From positions 13,612,501-13,676,500 of the forward strand of contig NC_071625.1 of NCBI RefSeq assembly GCF_014839835.1: a stretch of DNA of 64,000 nucleotides, read 5' to 3'. Position 1 is the stretch's first letter. Each line of letters starts with the position of its first letter. The notes under the pieces were generated by a model that had not been told where the DNA came from, did no database searches, and saw only the letters and a list, made by a program, of their open reading frames with translations. The translations under genes and the position numbers were made by a program. Source of the stretch: Dryobates pubescens (lineage: Eukaryota > Chordata > Aves > Piciformes > Picidae). Below, one piece after another: positions 47,958 to 60,364 of this stretch.

Positions 47958-50900
47958 TCACTTGTACAGGGCCATCTTCTTGCTCTGGTACATGTACATG
48001 TAGGCGTCGCAGAAGAGGCGCTTGGCCACTCCATCCATGTCCCGAGGTTGCTCCAGGGCCAGCACGGCCAGAGGCAAGTCCAGGTACTTGGCCACTTCAG
48101 GGCAGAGAGTCACAGTGGGAATGTTGAAGCCATTTTCATCACCTAAGACAGAAAGAAGAGAGAAAAGTCCAAGTGAGTAACCCAGAGATCATAACCTTCA
48201 GCTCAAGTGAGACCTGGGGCTGCTCAGCTTGGAGAGGAGATGACTGTGAAGGGATCTTCTCAACACTCATCAGTATCTAATGGGCAAGTGTCAAAAGGAT
48301 GGGGCCAGACTCTTCTTAGTGGTGCCCAGTGACAGGACAAGGAGCAATGAGCACAAACTGGAACCCAGAAAGCTCCATCATGGGAAACCTCTTGGCTTGC
48401 AGGGTTCAGTGACCTGGTGCAGGCTGCCTGGAGAGGTTGTGGAGTCTCCCTCTCTAGAGAGCTTTCAAACTCACCCGGACATTGTGCTGTTGGGCAATCT
48501 GCTTTAGCAGGGGTTGGACTGGATGATCTCCAGAGGTCCCTTCCAACCCCCACCATACTAGGATTCTGTGATACCATCACTCAGCAGTAACATAGCTGAG
48601 ATCTGGAGGCCAGTGAAGTAGGGAAGGTCCAGAAGAATGGTCCTTGCCCACGCAGCAACCAGTCCCAGCCAGATGACAGCACCAGGGGGAACTCGCGTGT
48701 GCTTGGCACGGCCACAGTCTTCTCTAGGGTCTACTTAAACGGTCACTGTTGGAAGCAGGCTCCAGGCAGAGCCTGAACCGTGCAGGGGGCTTCAAGGAAA
48801 GGATGTCTGGACCAGGTGCGCATTGCGGGCCCGCCAGACGGCAGCCAGCTACGGCCAAGGCTCCCGGTGCCGCCAGAGCCGCTCTCACCGTGCCTGTCGG
48901 CCATGCTGTCGAAGAACATCCAGTGCTGGCTGCCGGGGCCGTACTTGACGAAGGAGACGTAGTGGCTGGTCTCGATGCAGAGCACGGCGAAGAGCTCCAG
49001 CTTCTCGCGAGGCACCTGCCGGCCGCCGCCGCGCGCGAACGCCTCCGGCACCTGCAGCCGCCCGGGCTGGTGCGAGGCGCGGCGCGGGTGCGAGTGAACC
49101 TGGGGAGAGATGGGGGCACCGCTGGCAGGGCGGAACGGGACCTGGCTGTGTCCCGGCAGGGCCTGAGGGGACACGACAAGGGCCTGGAACTAAACGAGAG
49201 GAGGCCTCGGCAGGCTGGAGCCTTGTGGGAGAAGAACCTCATGAAGCTCAACGAGGGCAAGTGCAGGGTCCTGCAGCCAGGAAGGAACAGCCCCCTGCAC
49301 CAGTACAGGTGAGGGGTGACCTGCTGGAAAGAAGCTTCAAGGAGAAGCACCTAGGAGTGCTGGTGGGGAACAAGTTCACCATGAGCCAACCATATGCCCT
49401 GCTGGCCAAGAAAACCAACGGTATCCTGGTGTGACTGAAGGAAAGTGTGGCCAGCAGGTGGAGGAATGTTCTCCTCCTCCTCTACTCTGCTCTTGTGAGG
49501 TCACAGCTTGAGTTCTGGGCCTAGTTCTGGGCTCCCCAGTTCAAGGGAGACAGGGAACTACTGGAGAGAGTCCAGCAGAGGCTGCAAAGCTGCTGAGGGG
49601 CCTGGAGCACCTCTGTGAGGAGGAAAGGCTGAGAGCCCTGGGGCTGCTTAAACTGGAGAAGAGCAGCCCAAGAGGGGATGTTCACAGTGCTCAGCAAGAA
49701 CTAAAGGGTGGGGGGCAAGAGGCTGGGGCCAGACTCTTCCCAGTGGTGCCCAGTGACTGGACAAGGGGCAATGAGCATAAACTGGAACCCAAGAGGTTCC
49801 ATCAGGAGAAACCTCTTTGCCTGGAGGGTTCAGAGACCTGGAGCAGGCTGCCTAGAGATTTCTGGAGTCTCCTTCTCTGAAGACCTTCCAAACCCACGTG
49901 GACACTCTGATTCTGGGCAACCTGGGGTGGGTGACTCTGCTGGAGCAGAAGGGTTGGACTGGATGACTTCCAGAGGCCCCTTCCAACCCCTACTATGCAG
50001 GGATTCTGACTTTGACTAAATCTAAGGACAACATTTTGTACACTGAGGTTGGTGAAACACCAGCCCAGGTTGCCCAGAGAGGTGGGAGATGTCCCATCCC
50101 TGGAACCATTCCAGGTCAGGTTGGATGGGGCTCTGAGCAAGACAAGATTTGAGGGGCAGCCAAAGGAAATACCTGTCTGGAGCAGGAGCTGCAGAACTGC
50201 TTCAGGCCTGTAGCTGAGAACATCTTGTCCTTGAAACACTCTGAACACTCCAGGGTGGCAACATCTCCGCACACGCAGCACTCCCTGGGACCTGCAGGGA
50301 CAACAGGGGCTGAGAGGATGGAACTTCTCCAGGTCTCACCTGAAATCCAACTAACTGTGCCAAGACTGCCATTCAAAGAACCACATCCTGATCCCACCTC
50401 ACACCTGCTCACAACTCAAAGAGGTGAGAGCTATCACCTGGTGGCTAACAGTCCCAGCCAGAAGCTTTACCAGAGCCCAAGAACGTACTGTCAAGCAGCA
50501 GATCTGTTATGTCCAGCTCCAGGGAAGGAATGATTTTGCTGAACATCTTGTACTCCTTCCCAAAACGTGGCATCTGGATAATGAAGCAAGATGGGATCTG
50601 GGAAAAGAAAGATAAACAAGTTATCCTGCCAGAAGAGACAACCTCCAGAGACTCTTCTGTCTCCATGGGACTAAAGACCTTCTGCTCTGGTCATTCCCAA
50701 GACAAAATGGCAACAGGAAAAGCAAAGGCCTCATCCCAATCCCCCGCAGATTCCTCATGACCTCTCTCTTGTGGTTGCCTCCTAATGTGTTCTTAGGTTG
50801 ATGGTTGTACTTAATGATCTTAGAGGTCTTTTCCAACCCAAACAAGTCTATGATTCTATGAGTCTAATGGTTAGCAGGGTTGGATGCAAGAGTAGACCCA

Positions 50901-53900
50901 CCACCACCTCACTGGCAGGAAGAGGAACGTTGGAGGAAGCAAGAAGAGGCAGCAGAAAGCAGGAAGGTGGTAGCTGGGCTCACCTCCACTAGCTTCAGCT
51001 CGGAGGAGAGGAAGGAACGTTCCACTAACTGCTGCACATCAGGCACCACCAGATCCTCCTGTTTGTCCATAAAGATCTGGTAACAGTAACAGTCCTGCTC
51101 CTGGCCTCCTGACCTGCAAGGAGTTGGGTCATGGGGCTTGTTTATGTGGTGGAACCAACGTCTTGGCTCCCAGAGGACATACTGCATTTGTCCTGCAAGA
51201 AGCTCCTGGGCCCAAGGCATCAAGGGCTGCTTGGTGGAACACAAAGCACTTCTTCCACCTAGAACTACTGTGTGCCACGAGGGCAGACTGCATCTTCAGT
51301 CTCATTACCCCTCAAGCAAAACTCAAATTTCTTCTTCTTGATGTAAACTTTGAAGGCCACTTCAATGTTTTTGAAGCAAACTCCTTCTCAGCTGGAAGAT
51401 CTACTCATAACTGCACCCACAAAGGCCACCAAGCAGAACTGGCTGCGTTCAGGAGGTGAACTGTGTGCAGAAGACCTCCCACAACCCTGCAGAGAAAGGA
51501 TTTCCTTCAGCTGACCCTCTGCAGGGGAGCTGAAGGACAGAGCCCTCTTTGTGCTGGAGGCTTTTGGAGCACTCCACAATCTACCAGCTTGGCTGATGTC
51601 CCAGCAAAGACCCACAGAAACCCAACAATCCCCTTCTATGCTCCTCAACAGTGAGGTTATTTTTGGCTGCCTTCAGCCTCTCGTCCTCTTTGTAGAGTCC
51701 TAAAAAACTGGGACTGCATCCATGGACTGCCTGGTTGAGAGGCTGCAGGATCTGAGCCAGCTTGAATGTCTGGACACCACCCAAAAGCATCTAAAGGCTG
51801 TCAGATTCTGCTGGCTCCACACTGAAGTTGGGACACTACATTTCTCAAACCGTTTCTGGCTCTCCCTGAAGATGAGACAAGGTTTTTATCACCATTTTAT
51901 CACTTTCAGGGAGAGCTTAGAAGTGTCCTGAAGCTGTCACTTGGGAGATGATGACAACAAGTAAGATCACATGGACAGCAGAGAGGAGCTGTGGCTCCAA
52001 AGCCTGTATGAGAAGGTCCAAGTCACACACAGTGTGAGTGACCACCGAGGTAAATTGGGTCACCTTGAGGTGGGAACTTACTGGAGTCTCAGGAGTGGTT
52101 CTATTCCTAGGAGCTGGTGCATTATGAGAGTGAGGAACTCCTCAGGATCTGGAATGGTGACAGAGAAGCACAAGTCACACACCACCAGGAGGGGTCACAG
52201 CACACCAGTGCCCTCAGACAGTGCACTCTTACAGAATCCCAGTGTGGTGGGCTTAGAAGAGACCTCTGGAGATCATCCAGTCTAACCCCTCTGCTAAAGC
52301 AGGGTGCCCAAGATCACAATGTCCAGGTGGATTTGGAAGGTCTTCAGAGAAGGAGACTCCAGAGGTAGTCTGGAGCAGCCTGCTCCAGGTCTCTGAACCC
52401 TCCAGGCAAAGAGATTTCTCCTGATGGAACCTCCAGTTTGTGCCTGGAGCCCCTCAGCCTGTCCCTGGCACCACTGACAAGAGTGTGGCCCCAGCCTCCT
52501 CTCCACCTTTAGCTCTTGCTGAGCATTGATCAGATCCCCTCTCGGGTTGCTCTTCTCCAGGCTCAACAGCTCCAGGTCTCTCAGCCTTTCCTCCTCACAG
52601 AGATCCTCCAGGCCCCTCAGCATCTTCAGAGCCTCCACTTTCTCCAGTAGTTCCCTGTGTCTCTTGAACTGGGGCACCCAGAACTGGATCCAGAATTCCA
52701 GATTTGGCCTCACTAGGGCAGAGAGGAAGGAGAACCTCCCTCCACCTGCTGGCCACACTCTTCTCCATGCACCCCAAGACACCATTTGCCTTCTTGGCCA
52801 CAAGGGCACACTGATAGCTCATGGTGAACTACTTGTCCACCAGCACTCCCAAGTCATTCTGTGCAGAGCTGCACCCCCTGACCTGTACTGGTGCAGGGAG
52901 TTGTTCCTCCCCAGCTGCAGGACTCTGCACTTGTCTTTGGTGAACTTCATGAAGTTCCCCTTCCCCATCTCTCCATTCTGCCCAGGTCTGGCCGAACAGC
53001 AGCACAGCCTGCTGGAGTGTCAGCCACTCCTCCCAGTTTGGTGTCACTGCTACAATCCCAGCACCATCTCAGAGACCTTACTGGACATTTACAGCCAACA
53101 CCAAAAGTGAAAACTCGAAGAGGAATTGGGGACAACCAGGGAAATTCAAGAAACTGCAAATCCCCTCCCAGTGACAGCTGCCATCAGGTAGAGCCCCCCC
53201 AAATTCCCAGCTTTCCATCAGACTTTGGGACAAATTCCAGCTGAGAGCAGAGTTTGATAAGCTGAGATGATGGAAAATGTGTCAGTGAGGTGCTTGGATG
53301 AAGCAACCCAAAGTGAAGCAGCTTGAGGAAGACCCCACAAAGCACCTTACCTTTCTCAGCATTGGTGAAGCTGGAGCATTGCCCCTTCTCTGTCAGCTGC
53401 TCCCTGAGGTGCATCATGCTGCCAGCGTGGACAAAGCCAGTCCTAGGAGGAAGCAGCTGCAGATGACCTCTCCAGGGATCAAAACATTATGGAATCACAG
53501 AATGGTTTGGAAGAGACCTTCGAAGGTAATTTTGTTCAACCCTCCTGCAGCCAGCAGGGGCATCTGCAACTAGAGCAGGTTGCTCAATGTACTGAATAAC
53601 ATGACCTGGAATGGTTCCAGGGATGGGACATCTCCCACCTCTCTGGGCAACCTGGGACAGGGTCTCCCCACCCTCACAGTGAAAAATTTCTTCCTAATAT
53701 CCCATCCTAATCTCCCCTCTTCCAGTTTGAAGCCATCGCTCATTGTCCTATCACCACAATCCCTGATGAAGGTTCCTCCCCAGCTTTCCTGCAGTCCCCT
53801 TTAAGTCCTGAAAGGCCACCAGGTGGTCTCTCTGGAGCCTTCTCTGCTCCAGACTGAACAACCTCAACTCTCTCAACCTGGCCTCACAGCAAGAGGGCTT

Positions 53901-56900
53901 CCAGGGTTCCCTGTCTCTTGAACTGGGAAGCCCAGAACTGGACCCCTGAGAGCAGATGTGGCCTCACTAGGGCAGAGGAGAGCAGGGAGGAGAACCTCCC
54001 TCCACCTGCTAGCCACACTTAATGCACTCCTCACCATTGGCCTTCTTGGCCACTAGGGCACATTGCTGGCTCTGGTGAGCTTGTCCACCAGCACTCCCAG
54101 GTCCTTCTCTGCAGAGCTGCTTTCCAGCAGGCCACCCCTCACCTGCACTGGTGCAGGGGGTTATTCCTCACCAGCTGCAGGACCCTACACTTGCCCTTCT
54201 TGAACCCCATGAGGTTCCTGTCCCCTAGCTCTCACTCAAGAGCAGCAGCAGCAGCTCCTGTGGTCCATACTCACGTCCGCAGCGGGGTGACGATCTCATC
54301 CCGCAGGATGCTCTGCACGTTGCGGTCACACAGTGGGAAGGGCTTGAAGAGCATGGAGTCCACCACGGATGTACAGGAGAAGAGGCTGTGAAAAGAGCAG
54401 GATGGGTCTAAGCCTGATGGGTTTGCAGCAAGTTAGAACCAAACATTTGTGCCTGGTGACGTTTGGTGGCTTCTGCTTCCAAGAGTCCATGCATGCAGTT
54501 AAGAGAGGTGAGTGGCAAGGTGTCTCCACAGCGAGAGCAACCACATCTGCTCCAACCAACACTGGTGGTAAGCAAGGACACAGCTCACAGAGAACTAGAT
54601 CTTGTACTTTGCAGCTAAAACTGCTGATGGAGGAGGCACCAGAGTCTTCTCCTCTCCAAGTGCGTGCTGCAGAGTGAAGCTGGGACCTCCTGTGTGCTTT
54701 CTGTGAAAGGTTTGCAGCCATTACCTCTACTGTCAGAGTCATTGTGGTCCAAGTGCAGAGGACTACCATGGCTCAGCATCCTGCATGACAGACACAGGGG
54801 TGCCTCAGGTACTCATGAGCACTGTTTCAGGGCTTCAGAACCTCAACCATACTAGGAAGGAGATCACAAAGCAGCCAAGTGTTAAAGCTGCATCTCCAGG
54901 ACTCTACACTGGGTAGGTTTCCAGCCAGTTTGGAGGTTCAGGGGAACGCTGGACTCTTCATGAGGGCATTTAGGAACTAGACAAAGGCACCACCCAAGCA
55001 GGTCCTTGCCTGAAGAGAGCTGCATCCATGTAGCAGGAATTACAGTGGCCCTGGATCCCCTTCATCCGCCCCCGCAGGACACGTACTGCTGCCTCGTTCC
55101 TCAGAGGAGGAGAAGTGTCTGGAGCCTGGGGAAGAACCTCTTGGCCTCCTGCAAGAGAACCAACAGAAGCAAATCCCTTTAGCTTCCCAACTTTGCCCTT
55201 CCCTGATGCCCCAAAAGTCTGCTCAGAGGTCACCACCTGCTGCTGCTGAGACCCAACCATGCTGGAATGAATATTTGTCTCTAGTAATTCATCTAATGAA
55301 AATGGAGACCAAACCTAACCAGGCTCTTCCAGGCTGGATCAATAGGATGGGTTCAACAAGGCCAAGTGACAGATCAGGCACTTGGGTCACAACAACACTC
55401 TGACAGCTCCAGGCTTGGAGCAGTGTGGCTGTAAACTGCCTGGTGGAACAGACCTTGGGGGTGCTGGGTGACAGCAGCTGGAGATTAGCCAGAGTGTGTG
55501 CAGGTGGCCAAGAAGGCCACCAGCAGCCTGGCTTGGATCAGCAATAGTGTGGCCAGCAGGACTAGGGCTGGGCTTGTCCCCCTACATTGGGCAGTGGTGA
55601 GGCCATACCTCCTATCTTGGGAGCAGTTTTGGGTCCCTCACTCCAAGAAGGACATTGAGATACTGGAGCAGGTCCAGAGAAAGGCAACAAAGCTGGGGAA
55701 GGGTCTGGAGAATAGGTCTGGTGAGGAGCAACTGAGGGAGCCAAGGTTGTTCAGTCTGGAGAAAAGGAGGCTGAGGGGAGACCTTCTGGCTCTCTACAAT
55801 TGCCTGAAAGGAGGTTGGAGCCAGGTGGGGGTTGGTCTCTTCTCCCAAGGAACAAATGATAGGACAAGAGGAAATGGTCTCAAGTTGCACCAGGGTGGGT
55901 TTAGGTAGGACAGAAGGAAGAATTTCTTCATGGAAATGGTTGTGAAGGCCTGGCCCAGGCTGCCTGAGGCAGTGGTGGAGTCTCCACATCCCTGGAGGGC
56001 TTTGAAAGCTGTGGTGTTGTGGTGCTGAGGGACATGGTTTGGTGGTGACCTGGTAGTACTGGGTTAAGGGTTGGACTCGATGATCTTGGAGCATTTTCCA
56101 ACCTTTTTGATCCCATGGCAGTGTTCCCATGCCCCCCCTTGGCTCCATCTCCTCAGAGAGCTCACCGTAATCCACCAGGCTCAGCTCGCTGTCACGCGGC
56201 CACTGGAAGCGGACGTCAGGCTGGCAGGACTGGAGCTTCACGAAGAGGCCACGCTTTGGAGCGCACTGGAAGTAGTACTGGCCCAGCCACTCACCATCAG
56301 TCACCCCCTTATCTTCATCCTGGGCAAAGAGCAGCAAGGAGTAACATCAGAGGAGGCTTTCCATGAGTGAGGTGTCATCTCCAACAGGGCCATTTCATAG
56401 CTGAAGAGCAGTGTAGAGGCTGGGTCCTGTTTCATCGAGTGTTTTCCCTTACTCTGGTTGTGTTTTGCACCTCCTGATGATTGTTACACCTCAAGTGCTA
56501 ATAACATCACTCTAGAAGAGACCAAGCCAACCCTCATCATGGAATCAAACAGAACTGTTTAGGTTGGAACAGATCTTCAAGATCATAGACTCAAACCATT
56601 AACCCAACATTGCCAAGTCCAGCACCAAACCGTGTCCCTCAGCACCACATCTCCATGGCTTTTAAATGCCTCCAGCGATAGGGACTCCCACCACTGCCCT
56701 TAGCAGCCTGGGCCAGGCCTTCACAACCATTTCCATGAAGAAATTGTTCATCATGCCCAACCCTAACCCACCCTGCTGCAACCTGAAGCCATTTCCTCTT
56801 GTTTTATCACTTGTTCTTTGGGAGAGGAGACCAACCCCCACTTAACTCCAACCTTCTTTCAGGGAGTTGTAGGGAGCCAAAAGATCTCCCCTCAGCCTCC

Positions 56901-59900
56901 TCTTCTCCAGGTTCAACAACCCCAAGTCCCTCAGCTGTTCCTCAGAGGACCTTCAAACCCTCCACAGCTTCACTGATGATGCAGTCATCATCATTCCACA
57001 CTCTCCTCCCCAGCTTCAGGAAGGGCACATCTCACAGTTCAGCCCTTACCTCTCAGAGGCCCAGGCCAAGCTGTGAGATAAAAGCTGAAGGTCTTCAAAG
57101 AGAAGAGCAGCCAAGACCTGCCCATTCTGATGCATGATCTCCCGTGGGTTGCTCCTTACCAGTTCCACTCCTGCCATTTTGTGCTTAATCTGAGGCAGGT
57201 AGCCCAACCAGCGGATGATTCCCGACACCTGGTTTCCCTTATCCAAGGTGATCTGGACCATGGAGTTGACCTCCAGGGATGGATTCCCACTTGGACACTC
57301 CGCACTGCTCTCGCTTATCTCATGTTTCAATTGGTTTGGGTGTCCCAAGCCCATGCTGGACTCCAGTGGTGGAAATAAACCTAGGGGGGTGACACAAAAT
57401 GATGGGTGAGGGAGGAAGTCAAGGCCTGATGACATGACACGTTTGGATCTCATCTCACACCAGGTCTACTTCAAATTATAGACCACATGGACAAGCAGGA
57501 AGCTGGGCACCAGAGACACAAGGTGTAATTCCCAATGACAGGACCAAACTGGTCTAGCAGGACAATCCTGCTCCTTGATTTCCTGCCCACTCCAGCTTCT
57601 CATTGACCCTGGAGGTAATCCAACCCTTCTCAGAGCCATGTGGGGCTCCTGAAATGACAGCAGTGGGGAGTTGTTCCCCAATTATTCCCCTCAGGCCCTG
57701 AAAGCTCTGTGGTGTCCTCTGAAGGCATCAGAAAGGTTCCACTAATTTCTTGTCTCAGAATCATGGAATCATTTTGGTTGGAAAAGATCTTCAAGATCAT
57801 CGAGTCCAACCATTCTCTTATCTCTGCCAAGGCTGGTGCTAAACCATGGCACTCAGCACCACATCTCTGCCTCCCTTCAACACCCCCAGGGATGGAGATT
57901 CCCCAGGGAGCCCGTTCCAAACTTGAATTTCTCTTGAATTGACCAAATGTTGAGTATCCATTGTCTTAAAGAGGCCATGGTCTTGTCCAATGACTCAAAC
58001 CATCCTCTCCAAGTTTGTTTGGCTTCTGCTCCACCTTCTACAGCTAAATTAAAGACTCTTAAACCAGTGGTGCCTTCTCCTCTAGGAAATGTCTCTGCCC
58101 TTCAATGAGACTCTCTCTTCTTCTGCCTTATGACTGGGCAGACTCAGCTTTAGTTGCCTAACACAAAGACTTTTGTCTAGAAGGTGAGACACGGAACTTC
58201 TCTTCCTTCTGATCAACTAAGCTGGGACTAGCTGAAGCTTTTGTGGGACTTTCAGCTTTGTAATAACTCTGCAGAGAAGCAACACAAGTGAGCCCTCCAA
58301 GAGATGTCTGGTGACAAACCTACTTTGCAAGCTTTCCTTCATGATGGAGTCCATGGGGATGTCCCGGAAGATGTCTGTTGTTCCTTCTTCTTCCTGAAAG
58401 GGGAGGAAGAGCTATCAGCTCCATCTATGAGACACAGGACAAGCCCTGGAGTATCAACTGGTATTTCAAGGTCTGGCAAGTGTTGGTCTCTTTGATGTCC
58501 CACCACAGTTTGGTTTGAAATCCTCCCCAGACCCCAAGCTGCTCTTACCGGGCAGACTGTAACGAACCATTGGGTTCCCTCCTTGTAAACTGCCATGGCT
58601 ACTCCTTTGGTGAGGACCTCATCCACATAGAAGCTAACTGCATCTCCCACTTTCACAGGAACCTCCTCCTCTGTGTCCAGTTTTGGTTTCTGTTTCATGT
58701 AGTCATCATCCACCACAGGACTAAACTGGATTCTGCTGAAGGGTAGGAAAACCCCACAGTTCCTCTTGCACTTGAAATACTCGGTGCCGTGGTACGATCC
58801 GTCGCTACGTCCTCTGTTTTCACCCTCACCCTGAAAAAACACCGAAGGAGGCACTTTATAGACACAGGAATGAAGGGAAAACAAGCAACTTACTTTCATA
58901 GCATCAGTTTGGTTGGAAGAAACCTTTAATACCATTCAGTCCAACCACCAACCCAACACTTCCTGCACTGCCACTAAACCTTATCTCTCAACAGCACATC
59001 ACCACAGCTTTCAAAGCCCTCCAGAAATGGGGACTCCTCCACTGCCCTGGGCAACCTTGCCCAGGCCTCCTAAGCCTCTCCAGGAAGAAATTATTCCTTA
59101 TGTCCTACCTAAACCCGCCCTGGTGCAACGTGAGACCATTTCCTCTTGTCCTGTCATTTGTTCCTTGGGAGAAGAGACCAACCCCCACCTGGCTCTAACC
59201 TCCTTTCAGGCAGTTGTAGAGAGCCAGTAGCAGTATTCAGTATCACTAAGGTTGGAAGAGACCTCAAAGACCATCGAGTCCAACCTGTCACCACAGACCT
59301 CATGACTAGAGTAGGGTAGTAGCCAGAAGGTCTTCCCTCAGCCTCTTTTGCTCCAGGCTGAATGACCTCAGCTTCCTCAGTTGCTCCTCACCAGCCCTGT
59401 TCTCCAGACCCTTCCCCAGCTTTGTTGCCTTTCTCTGGACCTGCTCCAGCATCTCAATGTCCTTCTTGGAATGAGGGTCCCAAAACTGAACCCAAGATTC
59501 AAGGTGTGGCCTCACCAGTGCCCCGTCCAGGTGGACAATCCCTGCCCAGCTCCTGCTGGCCATATGCTGATCCAAGCCAGGCTGCTTGTGGCCTTCTTGG
59601 CCACCTGGGCACGCTCTGGCTAATCTCCAGCTGCTGTCACCCAGCACCCCCAGGGCCTGTCTCACCAGGCAGTTTCCTAAACCCGGAGCCTTCATGCGTT
59701 TGTTGTGACCCAAGTCCCATACCCATCCCTTGGCCTTGTCCCACCTCATCCCACTGACCCTGTCCCATTGATCCAGCCTGGCCAGATCCCTCTGTAGAAC
59801 CCTCCTACCCTCACCATTGACTTCTCCCAAGCCAAGTGGCCAAACATCACCTGCAGCTCCACCCCGAAGAAGCACGGCGCCAGCGCGGCGGAGCTCTTCC

Positions 59901-60312
59901 CGCAGACGCTGCCGACGTAGCGGACGACCCCGGGCAGGCGCTGCCGGTCCACCTCCACCGTCACTTTCTGACCCGGCACCGCGCGCAGCGCCGCTTCCAG
60001 GCTCAGCCTCTCCAGGAAGTAGTTGAGGCGCTCGGTGTGGCTGCCGACGGCCAGCAGGAGGGCAGCGGTCTCCTCGCGCAGCGGCTGCAGGAGCTCGATG
60101 TTGACGGTGACGGTGGAGCTGTCGTCCAGCATGACCACCCTCAGGAAGCAGGCCGGCGGCCCCTCGCTGGAGAAGTTGCGCAGGTAGCTCCTCTCGCTGC
60201 AGAAGCACATGTTGCCGGCTTGGAAGTACTTGCTGCCGTAGGTGCAGTCCTCTGTCAGGATGTAGTAGCAGTTCCCATCTCCTGCGGAAGGCAGGAGGCT
60301 GCTCAGCATCAT
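47958..60312 (-). CDS. CYLD-like deubiquitinase (CYLD paralogue)
   Basis: CYLD family members remove Lys63- and Met1-linked ubiquitin and dampen NF-kB signalling. Coding exons from the 5' side: 60312-59851, 58830-58549, 58393-58324, 57380-57160, 56319-56166, 55148-55010, 54385-54275, 53442-53351, 52148-52082, 51113-50984, 50597-50489, 50291-50173, 49099-48889, 48142-47958; 783 aa plus TGA. Phases all agree; one intron is GC-AG (after 55010). Parts: CAP-Gly 1 (about 110-195, across FFGVELQ and GSYHGTEYF), a CAP-Gly 2 cut short (about 212-248), a short linker, CAP-Gly 3 (about 305-385, [12 protein letters not shown] to LFVKLQSC), then the USP domain with catalytic Cys435 (GHCNSCYMD), His698 ([11 protein letters not shown]) and Asp716 (FFDSMAD). 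A zinc-binding B-box insert has CCVC, CSEC and CSSC (residues 617-649). C-terminus [13 protein letters not shown] matches CYLD. Human CYLD has 956 aa; the missing part is mostly the linker. The start (ATGATG at 60312) follows a good acceptor at 60317-60318. An alternative acceptor at 60282-60283 would need an upstream coding exon. Confidence 0.9.
48205..48580 (+). mobile_element. CR1 LINE, 3' end
   Basis: In the last intron of the CYLD-like gene, opposite strand to the gene: 'cttagtggtgcccagtgaca' and the terminal 'gatctccagaggtcccttcc'. It starts some 60 bases from the acceptor of the last exon. Confidence 0.85.
49200..50015 (+). mobile_element. CR1 LINE, 3' half
   Basis: In the CYLD-like gene, opposite to it, from 'agcctcatgaagctcaacga'-type sequence near 49240 to the 3' terminus 'tccagaggccccttccaacc'. 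Close relative of the copies at 20825 and 60365. Confidence 0.85.
50040..50150 (+). mobile_element. CR1 LINE fragment
   Basis: About 110 bases, + orientation ('gcccagagaggtgggagatg', 'ggaaccattccaggtcaggt'). Its edge is only about 20 bases from the donor of the zinc-binding exon at 50173. Confidence 0.75.
50790..50870 (+). mobile_element. CR1 LINE, 3' tail
   Basis: Short + strand piece: 'ttaatgatcttagaggtctt', 'ttccaacccaaacaagtcta' and 'tgattctatgagtct'. Confidence 0.75.
52230..52975 (-). mobile_element. CR1 LINE, 3' half
   Basis: Same strand as the CYLD-like gene, from 'acagaatcccagtgtggtgg' to 'tgcacttgtctttggtgaac'. Close to the nested copy at 22976. Lies between the 67-base exon at 52082 and the exon at 53351. 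Confidence 0.85.
53488..54235 (-). mobile_element. CR1 LINE, 3' half, mosaic
   Basis: Same strand as the gene. Begins 'ggaatcacagaatggtttgg' and ends near 'gaaccccatgaggttcctgt'. The first 400 bases resemble the subfamily at 4975, the rest the subfamily at 52230; it may be two copies back to back or a recombinant. Confidence 0.75.
55320..56118 (+). mobile_element. CR1 LINE, 3' half
   Basis: Opposite to the gene, from 'ggttcaacaaggccaagtga' to the 3' end 'ggactcgatgatcttggagc'. Its right edge lies about 45 bases from the donor of the exon at 56166. Confidence 0.85.
56535..56985 (-). mobile_element. CR1 LINE, 3' end
   Basis: Same strand as the gene: 'gtttaggttggaacagatct', 'cagcaccacatctccatggc', 'cccctcagcctcctcttctc'. 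5'-truncated. Confidence 0.8.
57757..57930 (-). mobile_element. CR1 LINE, 3' end
   Basis: Same strand as the gene: 'gaatcatggaatcattttgg' followed by 'gaaaagatcttcaagatcat'. About 170 bases. Confidence 0.75.
58895..59775 (-). mobile_element. CR1 LINE, 3' half, interrupted
   Basis: Same strand as the gene, in the intron before exon 2. Reads 58895-59227 and again from 59327; the halves are contiguous in the CR1 consensus (tgtagagagccag / aaggtcttccctcagcc). The interruption is listed separately. It ends 75 bases from the donor of the first coding exon. Confidence 0.85.
59228..59326. mobile_element. 99-base insertion inside a CR1, with a 6-base duplication
   Basis: The older CR1 is broken by 99 bases bounded by AGCCAG at 59222-59227 and again at 59321-59326. 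The insert contains 'aaggttggaagagacctcaa' and 'ccatcgagtccaacc', like the tail of a CR1-related or other avian element. I cannot assign a family with certainty. Confidence 0.6.
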
Positions 60313-60364
60313 TCCCCTGCCTTGTGAGAAAGCAGAGAGGCACGACTGTGAGATGACCGTGGCT

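Noticed and set aside
52526-53110. Open frame of 194 codons on the + strand
   Set aside because: Lies almost entirely in an antisense CR1 copy and continues into intron sequence.
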